From contig CAJGCM010000028.1 of the NCBI GenBank assembly GCA_904501765.1, forward strand, positions 1 to 19,050: DNA of 19,050 bases. The letters are read 5' to 3'. A program made the position numbers and the translations under genes. The notes beneath the pieces were generated by a model. The model worked only from the letters and a program-made list of their open reading frames with translations. It was not told the origin of the DNA and searched no databases. The stretch comes from an uncultured Clostridia bacterium (GTDB taxonomy: Bacteria > Bacillota > Clostridia > Oscillospirales > CAG-272). How positions within the stretch are numbered: position 1 is the stretch's first letter; every line of letters starts with the position of its first letter. Of the stretch, positions 6,254-14,081 are shown in pieces.

Positions 6254-7054
6254 GTGCGAGGATATGCTTTGGCTGTTCAAAAGGATTTTTTATATGGCGA
6301 AGGAAATGAGAAAAAAATAAAAACCTCCCCGCTTCTCGGGCAGGAAATTGTTACAGGCTCAAAAGAGGAGCTTCTTCGGGCTGCGGCATCTCTTCTCGGC
6401 AGGGGCGGTGCTATATCCACCCCAAACCCGATTATGCTTACCGAGGCGCTTAGAAACGAGCAGCTTTCCGTAGCCTTAAGCCGCTCTCTTAATATTCCCG
6501 ACGGTGTGGGTATTGCGAGAGCCTTTGCGAAAAGAGGTATATATACCGAGGTCTTCCCCGGGGTGGAGCTTGCGGAAAGCCTCCTTAGGCTCGGCAGCTT
6601 TTCTCTTGGAATAATAGGGGGCAAGGCGGGGGTTGCCGCTCTTGCTATGGCTTACCTGAAGGCTACTCACAGCGGTACGTCGGAGGCGTTTGTTATGGAC
6701 GGATATTCCTACAAAAAAGAAGAGCTTGTGACCTCACTTGAGAAAACCTCGCCCGATATAGTCTTCGTTTGCCTTGGAACACCAAGTCAGGAAATTCTTA
6801 TCTCTGAGCTTTTACCTATATCCCCGAGAACCCTTTTCATAGGACTTGGCGGGTCGGCCGATATTTATTCGGGTACAAAAAGAAGAGCGCCGAAGGTTTT
6901 CAGAAAAATGGGTCTTGAATGGCTTTACAGGATTTTATCTGAGCCTCGCCGCATAAAGAATATTCCCGCTCTTTTGGATTTTCTGGCTCTCACGAGGCTT
7001 GAAAGACGAAAAAATGCCAAAGGTAAAGGAGGGCGAAGCCTTTACAGAGGTTAA
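6254..7054 (+). CDS. WecG/TagA/CpsF-family glycosyltransferase (GT26); start uncertain
   Basis: The family transfers an N-acetylhexosamine (ManNAc or ManNAcA) from UDP-sugar to undecaprenyl-linked GlcNAc in wall teichoic acid or surface polysaccharide synthesis, at the inner membrane face. Signature blocks are present: STPNPIM, NIPDGVGIARAF (catalytic Asp), VFPGVELAESLL, DIVFVCLGTPSQEILI, GLGGSADIYSG, RRAPKVFRKMGLEWLYR, EPRRIKN. The open frame allows GTG at 6254 or TTG at 6269 (GAGGA 6 nt upstream). A well-placed ATG (6294, AAAGGA upstream) is one frame off and stops after eight codons. Homologues usually begin about where residue 20 of this frame lies. No other wall genes are near, so the acceptor is unknown. 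Confidence 0.88.
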   Translation: MRGYALAVQKDFLYGEGNEKKIKTSPLLGQEIVTGSKEELLRAAASLLGRGGAISTPNPIMLTEALRNEQLSVALSRSLNIPDGVGIARAFAKRGIYTEVFPGVELAESLLRLGSFSLGIIGGKAGVAALAMAYLKATHSGTSEAFVMDGYSYKKEELVTSLEKTSPDIVFVCLGTPSQEILISELLPISPRTLFIGLGGSADIYSGTKRRAPKVFRKMGLEWLYRILSEPRRIKNIPALLDFLALTRLERRKNAKGKGGRSLYRG

Positions 7055-7213
7055 CCTCCGCTGTGACGGGCGCAGTTAAAATTCGATGAGCGCTTCGAAA
7101 AAAATAAGAATAGGACTTTCGTAATAGCTTCGTATATTCTAACTAAAATAAGCCGTTTTTTTGGCGTTTTTTTGAAAAACCCTAATAAATTTGATAAAAT
7201 TTTCGCAAATCTA

Positions 7214-7242
7214 TTGTATATTATGAAATTTTGTGCTATAAT
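7214..7242 (+). promoter_or_regulatory. Sigma-A promoter of gapA
   Basis: TTGTAT (7214-7219), 17 nt, TATAAT (7237-7242), with an extended -10 (TGC). The same two hexamers and spacing occur at the AraC gene promoter. The leader is about 36 nt, with GGAGG (7271-7275) 9 nt before the ATG. The stretch 7055-7200 between the glycosyltransferase and this promoter holds only AT-rich sequence and no convincing terminator. Confidence 0.8.
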
Positions 7243-7284
7243 CTCAAATGGAAATTTTATAAAAATTTTTGGAGGATTTTAAAA

Positions 7285-8346
7285 ATGGCAAATGTAAAGG
7301 TTGCAATTAACGGCTTTGGCCGTATCGGTCGTCTTGCTTTCAGACAGATGTTTGGCGCAAAGGGCTATCAGATAGTAGCTATCAACGACCTCACCAGCCC
7401 CAAGATGCTTGCTCATCTTCTCAAGTATGACACAGCTCAGGGTAGCTATCTCGCAGCAGGTCACACAGTATCCTACAAGGATGCAGAGGTTAACGAAAAC
7501 GGTAAGGTAGTAGCTCCCGGCGCTATCATCGTTGACGGTAAGGAAATCAAAATCTATGCTGAGAAGGATGCAGCTAACTGCCCTTGGAAGAAGCTTAAGG
7601 TTGACGTAGTTCTTGAATGCACAGGCTTCTACTGTTCCAAGGAGAAGTCCATGGCTCACGTAAAGGCAGGCGCAAAGAAGGTTGTTATTTCTGCTCCCGC
7701 AGGTAACGATCTCAAGACTATCGTTTACGGCGTAAACAACGAAACTCTTACTGCTGATGATCAGATCATCTCCGCAGCTTCCTGCACAACCAACTGCCTC
7801 GCTCCTATGGCAAAGGCTCTTAACGATGCATATCCCGTTGTTTCCGGTATTATGACAACCGTTCACGCATATACAGGCGACCAGATGATTCTTGACGGTC
7901 CTCACAGAAAGGGTGACCTTCGCCGTGCAAGAGCAGGCGCTCAGAACATCGTTCCTAACTCTACCGGCGCTGCAAAGGCTATCGGTCTTGTTATCCCCGA
8001 GCTTAACGGCAAGCTTATCGGTTCCGCTCAGAGAGTTCCTACCTGCACAGGTTCTACAACAATCCTCGTTGCAGTTGTTAAGGGTAAGGACGTAACAAAG
8101 GAATCCATAAACGCTGCTATGAAGGCTCAGGCTTCCGACTCCTTCGGATACAACACTGACGAAATCGTATCCTCCGACGTAATCGGTATCAAGTATGGTT
8201 CTCTCTTCGATGCTACTCAGACAATGGTAGCTAAGATTGACGATGACACATATCAGGTACAGGTTGTTTCCTGGTACGACAACGAGAACTCTTACACATC
8301 TCAGATGGTAAGAACTATCAAGTATTTCGCAGAGCTTTCCAAGTAA
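7285..8346 (+). CDS. gapA: Glyceraldehyde-3-phosphate dehydrogenase, type I
   Basis: A glycolytic enzyme that oxidises glyceraldehyde 3-phosphate to 1,3-bisphosphoglycerate with NAD+ in the cytosol. The Rossmann motif KVAINGFGRIGRLAFRQ opens the protein. The catalytic block is SAASCTTNCLAP (Cys167). Further family blocks are HAYTGDQMILDGPHRKGDL, NSTGAAKAIGLVIPELNGK and SWYDNENSYTSQ. The length is 353 residues, somewhat longer than the usual 335, mainly from a short insert near residues 65-80 (VNENGKVVAPGA). The ATG at 7285 is chosen over an upstream in-frame ATG at 7231, which lies inside the promoter; GGAGG is 9 nt before it. Codon use is markedly biased (GTT, GCA, CTT, few ATA), unlike neighbouring genes, as for a highly expressed gene. 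It is monocistronic, with its own promoter and terminator. Confidence 0.98.
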   Translation: MANVKVAINGFGRIGRLAFRQMFGAKGYQIVAINDLTSPKMLAHLLKYDTAQGSYLAAGHTVSYKDAEVNENGKVVAPGAIIVDGKEIKIYAEKDAANCPWKKLKVDVVLECTGFYCSKEKSMAHVKAGAKKVVISAPAGNDLKTIVYGVNNETLTADDQIISAASCTTNCLAPMAKALNDAYPVVSGIMTTVHAYTGDQMILDGPHRKGDLRRARAGAQNIVPNSTGAAKAIGLVIPELNGKLIGSAQRVPTCTGSTTILVAVVKGKDVTKESINAAMKAQASDSFGYNTDEIVSSDVIGIKYGSLFDATQTMVAKIDDDTYQVQVVSWYDNENSYTSQMVRTIKYFAELSK

Positions 8347-8398
8347 TTTAAGCTTTTAAAAAGCATAAAGGGACTGTCTTATTCAGGCAGAACCGAAT

Positions 8399-8458
8399 AT
8401 AAAACGAGGTAGGAATTGCAGCCTGTTCTGCAATTTTCTACCTCGTTTTATATTTTTG
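8399..8458 (+). terminator. Intrinsic terminator of gapA
   Basis: A two-tier hairpin: outer arms 8399-8412 and 8438-8451 (14 bp, perfect), inner arms 8414-8421 and 8428-8435 (8 bp, perfect) with loop CCTGTT. It is followed by ATTTTTG after the TTTTAT end of the stem. A smaller hairpin (8373-8389, CTGTC with GGCAG) precedes it. The remaining gap to 8594 holds AT-rich sequence without a gene. Confidence 0.85.
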
Positions 8459-8594
8459 AGGCTATTTTGCCCAATTTTTAATGATACATCTCATTTCTAC
8501 CATTCTGCGCCCGTCTGGGGCGACTAAATTTAAAAAAAGGGTCAAAAATACAGTAAAAGTCTAAATAAAAAACCTTTTTAGTACAATTACCCTA

Positions 8595-8623
8595 TTGACT
8601 TTAGCGCGCTAATGTGGTAAAAT
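8595..8623 (+). promoter_or_regulatory. Promoter of the histidine operon
   Basis: TTGACT (8595-8600), exactly 17 nt, TAAAAT (8618-8623). The predicted start is near 8630, only about 23 nt before the first ATG. There is thus no room for a T-box, a His-rich leader peptide or an attenuator. Confidence 0.8.
8601..8612 (+). promoter_or_regulatory. Perfect palindrome between -35 and -10: candidate operator for the TrpR-like regulator
   Basis: TTAGCGCGCTAA is a perfect 12-bp palindrome filling most of the -35/-10 spacer, directly abutting the -35. The first gene of the transcript encodes a TrpR-like protein. A dimer bound here would block RNA polymerase, so autogenous repression is the simple reading. 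The half-site TTAGC shares its CTA core with the CTAG core of the E. coli TrpR operator, but binding is inferred. Confidence 0.6.
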
Positions 8624-8652
8624 GATAAAGCATTAAAACTTAGGAGCGTAAT

Positions 8653-8946
8653 ATGAACAGAAATCTGACACCCGAAAAAGAGAATTTTTATAAAGCAATA
8701 CTTTCTCTTAAGAGCATAGAGGAGTGCGAGGCATTCTTTGACGATATCTTTACAATCCAGGAGCTTGAAGCTATAACTCAACGCTACGAGGTTGCATGTC
8801 GCCTTTGCAGAGGTGAGAAATACGGAGATATAAATAAGTCCACAGGCGCAAGCACGGCAACTATTTGCAGAGTCAGCCGAGCCCTTAATTACGGTTCGGG
8901 CGGATATAAAAAGGTTATAGAGAGGCTCGGTGAAAATGACAGATAA
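8653..8946 (+). CDS. hisR: TrpR-like (YerC family) repressor, probable histidine regulator
   Basis: A 97-residue all-alpha protein of the Trp-repressor superfamily, YerC/YecD branch. The N-terminal helices (LTPEKENFYKAILSLKSIEE, FFDDIFTIQELEAITQRYEVA) precede the helix-turn-helix at about residues 57-82 (YGDINKSTGASTATICRVSRAL), and the tail is NYGSGGYKKVIERL. The length is typical. As I recall, YerC-type proteins beside his genes in Clostridia have been proposed as histidine-responsive repressors (HisR). Its place as first gene of a complete his operon and the palindrome in the promoter support that here. ATG follows AGGAG by 6 nt. It overlaps the next gene by 11 nt. The family is firm. The role and the ligand (histidine) are inferred. 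Confidence 0.85.
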   Translation: MNRNLTPEKENFYKAILSLKSIEECEAFFDDIFTIQELEAITQRYEVACRLCRGEKYGDINKSTGASTATICRVSRALNYGSGGYKKVIERLGENDR

Positions 8947-10519
8947 AATTTTAAAAATTGACGGCAGCCTCCTTAAGAACGAAGAGAAGGCAGCCTTTGC
9001 CTTGCGTAAGCTTTATACCGACGCAGGGTACACGAAATTCAAAATGAGCAAATTTGAGGAATACGACCTCTATGTGGAGAACAAGGATTTCCTTGCCTCT
9101 AAGGGCGTTATTACATTTAATGATACAAACGGAAAGCTTTTGGCGCTTAAACCCGACGTAACTCTTTCTATAATAAAAAATTCCCGTGATACAGGCAGCG
9201 GTGCGGAAAGATATTATTACAGTGAAAACGTTTATCGCATTTCGGAAAACTCGGGAGAATACCGTGAAATTATGCAAACCGGGCTTGAGTGCATAGGAAA
9301 TATAGGCAACGAGGAAAATCTTGAAGCGGTGAAACTCGCTATGGAGAGCCTTAAGCTCATTAGCGAAAATTACACCCTCGGCATATCTCACGCCGCTCTT
9401 ATAAACCTCACCCTTGACAAAATCGGAATTGCGAATAGCCAGAGGAGAGATGTAATAGAAGCAATAGCGGATAAAAATATCGGGCGTCTTAAGTCGTTAA
9501 TGGCGGAGGAGCAGTATTCATTTGTTAAACCTTTTATGAGGAGCTATGCATCGCTAACAGAGGCGACGGTGGCGCTTGAGGACCTCTGCTGTGGAAGTGA
9601 GGAGCTGGCGGGTGCGCTCTCGGAGCTTAAGTACGTTACAGACGAGCTTGTAAGATGCGGCTTTGGAGATAACCTTAAGATTGACTATTCCATCATAAGC
9701 TCCGTTGGATATTATAGCGGAATAGTTTTCCGTGGTTTCATTAACGGAGTCGGAACAAGGGTCCTCGCAGGAGGAAGATACGACGGGCTTATGAAAAGAA
9801 TGGGAAAGGCTGCGAAGGCTATCGGCTTTGCCGTATATCTTGACACTCTTGAGCGAATTCCCGAGTGTGCCTCTGAGCTTGATACAGAATATATAAATGT
9901 AGCCCTGCCGAAGGGAAGACTTGGAGAACGGGTTTACGATATGTTTGAGAGGTCGGGTTATGATTGTCCCTCTATAAAAGAGCCAAACAGAAAGCTTATA
10001 TTTGAAAATTCCGAGAAAAAGCTCCGCTTCTTCTGGGTTAAGCCCTCCGACGTTGCAATTTACGTTGAAAGAGGGGCAGCGGATATCGGAGTCGTTGGGC
10101 GGGATATTCTTCTTGAGTACGAGCCTGACGTTTACGAGCTGCTTGACCTTGATGTAGGGAAATGCCGAATGGCGGTAGCAGCAAGGGCGGATTTCAAGGA
10201 CGACATGTCGAAGACCTTGAGGGTAGCCACAAAGTTTTCAAACATAGCGAAAAAATATTATGCCGGAATGTGCCGTGATATAGATATAATACATCTTAAC
10301 GGCTCAATAGAAATAGCACCGATTTTAGGGCTTTCCGACGTTATCGTGGATATTGTGGAAACGGGTAAAACCTTGCTTGAAAACAATCTTTGCCCCTATG
10401 AAACCATAACCGAAATAAGCGCAAGGCTTATTTCCAATAAATCCGCATACAGCTTTAAATCGGAAAAGATAGAAAAAATCAAAAAAGCGCTTTTTGAAGA
10501 GGTCAGAGGAAATGATTAA
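8936..10519 (+). CDS. hisG: Fused HisZ-HisG: ATP phosphoribosyltransferase regulatory and catalytic subunits
   Basis: This protein catalyses the first step of histidine synthesis: ATP + PRPP to phosphoribosyl-ATP. Residues about 1-313 are HisZ, a histidyl-tRNA-synthetase-like regulatory subunit. They include KPDVTLSIIKN, YYSENVYRISENSGEYREIMQ, TGLECIG and GGRYDGLMKRMGKAAKAIGF, and there is no anticodon-binding domain. Residues about 318-527 are short-form HisG, with NVALPKGRLGERVYDMF, GAADIGVVGRDILLE and the PRPP loop DIVETGKTLLENNL. In most bacteria with short HisG these are two polypeptides. Here a single open frame joins them with no stop or shift. The ATG at 8936 (AGAGG 10 nt upstream) overlaps hisR; an in-frame GTG at 8930 is also possible. 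Short HisG needs HisZ for activity and histidine feedback, so fusion would fix the 1:1 stoichiometry. Confidence 0.93.
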   Translation: MTDKILKIDGSLLKNEEKAAFALRKLYTDAGYTKFKMSKFEEYDLYVENKDFLASKGVITFNDTNGKLLALKPDVTLSIIKNSRDTGSGAERYYYSENVYRISENSGEYREIMQTGLECIGNIGNEENLEAVKLAMESLKLISENYTLGISHAALINLTLDKIGIANSQRRDVIEAIADKNIGRLKSLMAEEQYSFVKPFMRSYASLTEATVALEDLCCGSEELAGALSELKYVTDELVRCGFGDNLKIDYSIISSVGYYSGIVFRGFINGVGTRVLAGGRYDGLMKRMGKAAKAIGFAVYLDTLERIPECASELDTEYINVALPKGRLGERVYDMFERSGYDCPSIKEPNRKLIFENSEKKLRFFWVKPSDVAIYVERGAADIGVVGRDILLEYEPDVYELLDLDVGKCRMAVAARADFKDDMSKTLRVATKFSNIAKKYYAGMCRDIDIIHLNGSIEIAPILGLSDVIVDIVETGKTLLENNLCPYETITEISARLISNKSAYSFKSEKIEKIKKALFEEVRGND

Positions 10520-11798
10520 AATAATGAAATACGGCGACGTCAGCGCCGAGGAAATATTTGACAGAGGCGAAAATACCGTAGACGTCAGCGCTGTTGTAAG
10601 AGAAATTATAGAAAACGTTAAGGAAAGAGGGGACAAAGCTCTTTTTGAGTATTGCGAAAAATTCGATAAAGTAGCTCTTTCCACTCTCGAGGTCAGCGAA
10701 GAGGAAATAGAAGAGGCGTTTTCCAAGGTAGACCCTAAGTTCGTTGAGATTTTAAGACAGGCTCACGCCAATATATACGATTTTCACAAGCGCCAGGTAC
10801 ACCAGAGCTTTATCATAAGCGAAAAGGACGGTGTGATTACCGGGCAAAAGGTGACACCTATCGAAAAAGTAGGGCTTTACGTTCCGGGAGGAACTGCGGC
10901 TTATCCTTCAACTGTTCTTATGGACAGCATACCTGCAAAAATCGCAGGCTGTCGCGAGATTTCTATAATAACCCCTCCCGGTCGTGACGGTAAGGTGAAT
11001 CCCGTTATTCTTGCTGCGGCGAGGATTGCCGGAGTCGACCGAATATTCAAGGTGGGAGGAGCGCAGGGCGTTGCAGCCTTGGCTTACGGCACAGAAACCC
11101 TACCCCGTGTCGATAAAATAGTAGGTCCGGGCAACGAATACGTTGCCGAGGCTAAAAGACAGGTGTTCGGCAGAGTTGCCATAGATATGATAGCTGGTCC
11201 CAGCGAAATTCTCGTAATAGCCGATAAATATTCAAATCCTGCCTTTGTTGCGGCAGATCTGCTTTCACAAGCAGAGCACGACAGAATGGCGAGTGCCGTT
11301 CTGGTGACCGACAGTATGGAGCTTGCCGAGCGTGTGGCAGAAGAGATAGAGCGCCAGCTTAAGCTTCTTCCCAGAGAGGACATAGCAAGAGAATCCATTG
11401 ATAAAAACGGCAAGATTATCGTTGCAGATAAAATATCCGACGTAATTGACGTAGCAAACGAAATCGCCTCCGAGCATCTGGAGCTTTGCGTAGATAATCC
11501 CTTTGACTACCTTGATAAGATAAACAATGCGGGAAGCATATTTATGGGCAGATATTGCCCTGAGGCACTGGGAGATTATTTCGCAGGTCCAAACCACACT
11601 CTTCCTACCTCAGGTACAGCGAGATTTTCAAGTCCCCTGTCGGTAGACGATTTCGTTAAGAAAACTCAGTACACCTACTATACGAAGGAAGCGCTCTCAA
11701 AGGTAGCGGATAGCGTTGCATATTTTGCCGAGAAGGAAGGACTCTCAGCTCACGCAAGAAGCGCAACGATAAGATTTGAGAGCGGAGATGAAAAATAA
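10512..11798 (+). CDS. hisD: Histidinol dehydrogenase
   Basis: A zinc enzyme for the last two oxidations, L-histidinol to L-histidine with 2 NAD+. It is 428 residues, the usual length. Family blocks are present: GLYVPGGTAAYPSTVLM, FKVGGAQGVAALAYGTE, DKIVGPGNEYVAEAKR, DMIAGPSEILVIAD, LLSQAEHD (the zinc-ligand Gln and His region) and GPNHTLPTSGTARF (His near residue 362). The chosen ATG overlaps the end of hisZG by 8 nt and has GAAGAGG about 10 nt upstream. A GTG-like extension further upstream is possible but unlikely. It follows hisG directly, as in many his operons, and is translationally coupled to it. Confidence 0.97.
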   Translation: MIKIMKYGDVSAEEIFDRGENTVDVSAVVREIIENVKERGDKALFEYCEKFDKVALSTLEVSEEEIEEAFSKVDPKFVEILRQAHANIYDFHKRQVHQSFIISEKDGVITGQKVTPIEKVGLYVPGGTAAYPSTVLMDSIPAKIAGCREISIITPPGRDGKVNPVILAAARIAGVDRIFKVGGAQGVAALAYGTETLPRVDKIVGPGNEYVAEAKRQVFGRVAIDMIAGPSEILVIADKYSNPAFVAADLLSQAEHDRMASAVLVTDSMELAERVAEEIERQLKLLPREDIARESIDKNGKIIVADKISDVIDVANEIASEHLELCVDNPFDYLDKINNAGSIFMGRYCPEALGDYFAGPNHTLPTSGTARFSSPLSVDDFVKKTQYTYYTKEALSKVADSVAYFAEKEGLSAHARSATIRFESGDEK

Positions 11799-12856
11799 TG
11801 AGTAGATTTTCAAGCGAAAGACTTAATAAAATTGAAGCTTACACCCCCGGCGAGCAGCCTCGGGATAAGAGCTATATAAAGCTTAATACAAACGAGTCTC
11901 CCTATCCTCCCTCAGAGGGAGTTATAAGGGCGATAAATCAAAAAGCCGTAGAGGATTTGCGCCTTTATTCAGACCCCACGGCGAAGGAACTGCGGTCGGC
12001 TCTGGCAGAGCTTTACGGAGTGGGGGAAAAAAACGTCTTTCTCTCAAACGGCTCTGACGATATTTTAAATTTTGCCTTTATGGCGTACGGCGCCGCCGGT
12101 GCCTGCTTCGCTGATATAACCTACGGATTTTATCAGGTTTTTGCCGAGCTTTACGGCATCGAGGCGGAGATTATCCCCCTATCGGAGGATTTCACTCTTG
12201 ACTACCGTGATTACTTAGGCAAAGATAAGCTTATAGTTATAGCGAATCCCAACGCTCCTACGGGTAAGACAATTCCCTTATGGCAGATTGAAGAAATACT
12301 CGGAGCCAATCCTGATACGGTTGTGGTAATAGACGAGGCGTACGTGGACTTTGGCGGTGAGAGCGCCGTGGGACTAACCGAGAGGTATCAAAATCTCTTA
12401 TGCGTAGGTACCTTTTCCAAGTCAAGAAGCATGGCAGGCGCAAGGCTTGGCTTTGCAATAGCCGATGAAGCTCTTATCGCAGACCTTGAGAAAATCAAGT
12501 ATTCAACCAATCCTTATAATATAAACCGCTTGACTCAGCTGGCGGGAGCTGCCGCTGTCCGTGATAACGGTTATTATATGGATAACTGTAAGAAAATCAT
12601 TAAAAACAGAGATTATACCATAGCCGAGCTTAAGGCTCTCGGCTTTGAGGTTATAGACTCAAAGGCTAATTTTATATTTGCCAAAACCGACAAATGCGGC
12701 GGAGAGGAACTTTATCTTGCCCTTAAGGAGCGTGGAGTGTTGGTTCGTCACTTTGAAAAGCCGAGAATTAAGGATTATAACAGAATTACGATAGGCAGCC
12801 GTGAGGAAATGGAAGCATTTATATCGGCTGTACGTGAAATTGTGGGAGAGATATGA
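11798..12856 (+). CDS. hisC: Histidinol-phosphate aminotransferase
   Basis: A PLP-dependent class I/II aminotransferase that converts imidazole-acetol phosphate and glutamate to histidinol phosphate. It is 352 residues, normal for the family. Visible blocks are KLNTNESPYPPS, NVFLSNGSDDILNFAF, IANPNAPTGKTIP, VVIDEAYVDFGG (PLP-binding Asp) and TFSKSRSMAGARLGFAIA (Schiff-base Lys208). The phosphate-binding Arg region is NRITIGSREEME at the C-terminus. The start overlaps the hisD stop by one base (TAATG), with GGAG about 10 nt upstream, so translation is coupled. Confidence 0.97.
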   Translation: MSRFSSERLNKIEAYTPGEQPRDKSYIKLNTNESPYPPSEGVIRAINQKAVEDLRLYSDPTAKELRSALAELYGVGEKNVFLSNGSDDILNFAFMAYGAAGACFADITYGFYQVFAELYGIEAEIIPLSEDFTLDYRDYLGKDKLIVIANPNAPTGKTIPLWQIEEILGANPDTVVVIDEAYVDFGGESAVGLTERYQNLLCVGTFSKSRSMAGARLGFAIADEALIADLEKIKYSTNPYNINRLTQLAGAAAVRDNGYYMDNCKKIIKNRDYTIAELKALGFEVIDSKANFIFAKTDKCGGEELYLALKERGVLVRHFEKPRIKDYNRITIGSREEMEAFISAVREIVGEI

Positions 12857-13443
12857 TGAGAGAGGCTGAATTTAAAAGAAAAACCAAGGAAACTGATATC
12901 GAAATGAGCCTTCAGCTTGACGGCTGCGGAGCATCGACAGTTGACACGGGCTGCGGCTTCCTTGACCATATGTTGACTCTTTTTGCAAAATATGCGAGAG
13001 TCAATCTGACTGTCAAGTGTAAGGGAGACGTGGAGGTGGATTATCACCACACCACGGAGGACGTGGGAATAGTATTGGGCGATTGTATCAAAAAGGCTTT
13101 GGGAGATATGAAGGGCATCTGCCGTTATGGAAGCACCCTGCTTCCTATGGACGAGGCTCTGGTGCTTACCGCCATTGATATAAGCGGCAGAAGCTACCTT
13201 AAGCTGACTCTTAATATGAGAGCTAAGAAGGTTGGAGATTTTGACACGGAGCTGGTGGAGGAGTTCTTTATGGCATTGGTGCGTCGTGCGGGTATAACTC
13301 TCCACATAAAGCAGCTTGACGGGAAAAATTCTCACCACATAATCGAGGCAGCTTTCAAGTCCTTCGGTCTTGCACTCAGAGGAGCTATAGCTATCGACTC
13401 CTCCTTCAAAGACGATATACCCTCAACTAAGGGAGTGCTTTAA
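12853..13443 (+). CDS. hisB: Imidazoleglycerol-phosphate dehydratase
   Basis: A Mn-dependent dehydratase that converts imidazole-glycerol phosphate to imidazole-acetol phosphate. At 196 residues it is the monofunctional form without the N-terminal phosphatase domain of E. coli HisB; a separate hisK ends this operon. Metal-binding motifs of both halves are present: DHMLTLFAKYA with HHTTEDVGIVLG, and FFMALVRRAGITLHI with SHHIIEAAFKSFGLALR. Two adjacent ATGs (12853 and 12856) follow GGGAGAG. The first overlaps the hisC stop by 4 nt (ATGA). Confidence 0.98.
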   Translation: MMREAEFKRKTKETDIEMSLQLDGCGASTVDTGCGFLDHMLTLFAKYARVNLTVKCKGDVEVDYHHTTEDVGIVLGDCIKKALGDMKGICRYGSTLLPMDEALVLTAIDISGRSYLKLTLNMRAKKVGDFDTELVEEFFMALVRRAGITLHIKQLDGKNSHHIIEAAFKSFGLALRGAIAIDSSFKDDIPSTKGVL

Positions 13444-14051
13444 TGATTGCCATAATTGATTACGGAGTAGGAAATCTTTTTTCCCTTAAGTCCTCCTTTG
13501 CAGCTATAGGAGCGGAAACCGTCGTAACCTCGGACGAGGCAGTAATAAGAACGGCGGAAAAAATCGTCCTTCCCGGTGTGGGCGCCTTCCGAGATGCTAA
13601 GGCGAAGCTTGACGAGAGCGGTCTTTCAGCCGTTGTGCGTGAGGTAGCAAAAGAGGGGAAACCTCTTCTCGGAATATGCCTCGGTATGCAAATGCTCTTT
13701 GAGCGTAGCTATGAATATGGCGAGTGGGAAGGACTTGGGCTTCTTCAGGGCGAAATTCTTCCTATAAAGGGCAGAGTTCCCGAGAACCTGAAAATTCCCC
13801 ATATAGGCTGGAACGCTCTCAAAATTAAAAAGGACAGTCCAATCCTTAAGTACGTAAAGAACGGAGATTGCGTTTATTTCGTTCATTCCTATTTTGCCGA
13901 TGGGTGTAGCGATAGTCTTGTAGCCTGTGCCGAATATGGGATAGACGTTACCGCTGTTGTAAACCGTGGCAATATTTTCGGTTGTCAATTTCACCCGGAA
14001 AAGAGCGGAGAGGTAGGCCTCGGTATCCTGAAAGCCTTCGCAGAGCTTTAG
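13443..14051 (+). CDS. hisH: Imidazole glycerol phosphate synthase, glutaminase subunit
   Basis: A class I glutamine amidotransferase that supplies ammonia to HisF for closure of the imidazole ring. It is 202 residues. Visible blocks are DYGVGNLFSLKSSFAAIG, LPGVGAFRDA, the nucleophile GICLGMQMLF (Cys79), GWNALK, YFVHSYF, and the His-Glu of the triad in CQFHPEKSGEVGLGIL. The ATG overlaps the hisB stop by one base and follows GGGAG. Its partner hisF is two genes downstream, after hisA. Confidence 0.98.
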   Translation: MIAIIDYGVGNLFSLKSSFAAIGAETVVTSDEAVIRTAEKIVLPGVGAFRDAKAKLDESGLSAVVREVAKEGKPLLGICLGMQMLFERSYEYGEWEGLGLLQGEILPIKGRVPENLKIPHIGWNALKIKKDSPILKYVKNGDCVYFVHSYFADGCSDSLVACAEYGIDVTAVVNRGNIFGCQFHPEKSGEVGLGILKAFAEL

Positions 14052-14081
14052 TCTTATTTATTTTTTAAAGGTATATTTGTT

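Noticed and set aside
7231..7284. N-terminal extension of gapA starting at 7231
   Set aside because: That ATG overlaps the promoter -10 region and has no RBS. The protein matches the family from the ATG at 7285, which has GGAGG 9 nt upstream.
8347..8652. T-box, histidine leader peptide or riboswitch ahead of the his operon
   Set aside because: The promoter lies only about 23 nt upstream of the first ATG. The only large structure in the gap is the gapA terminator, upstream of that promoter.
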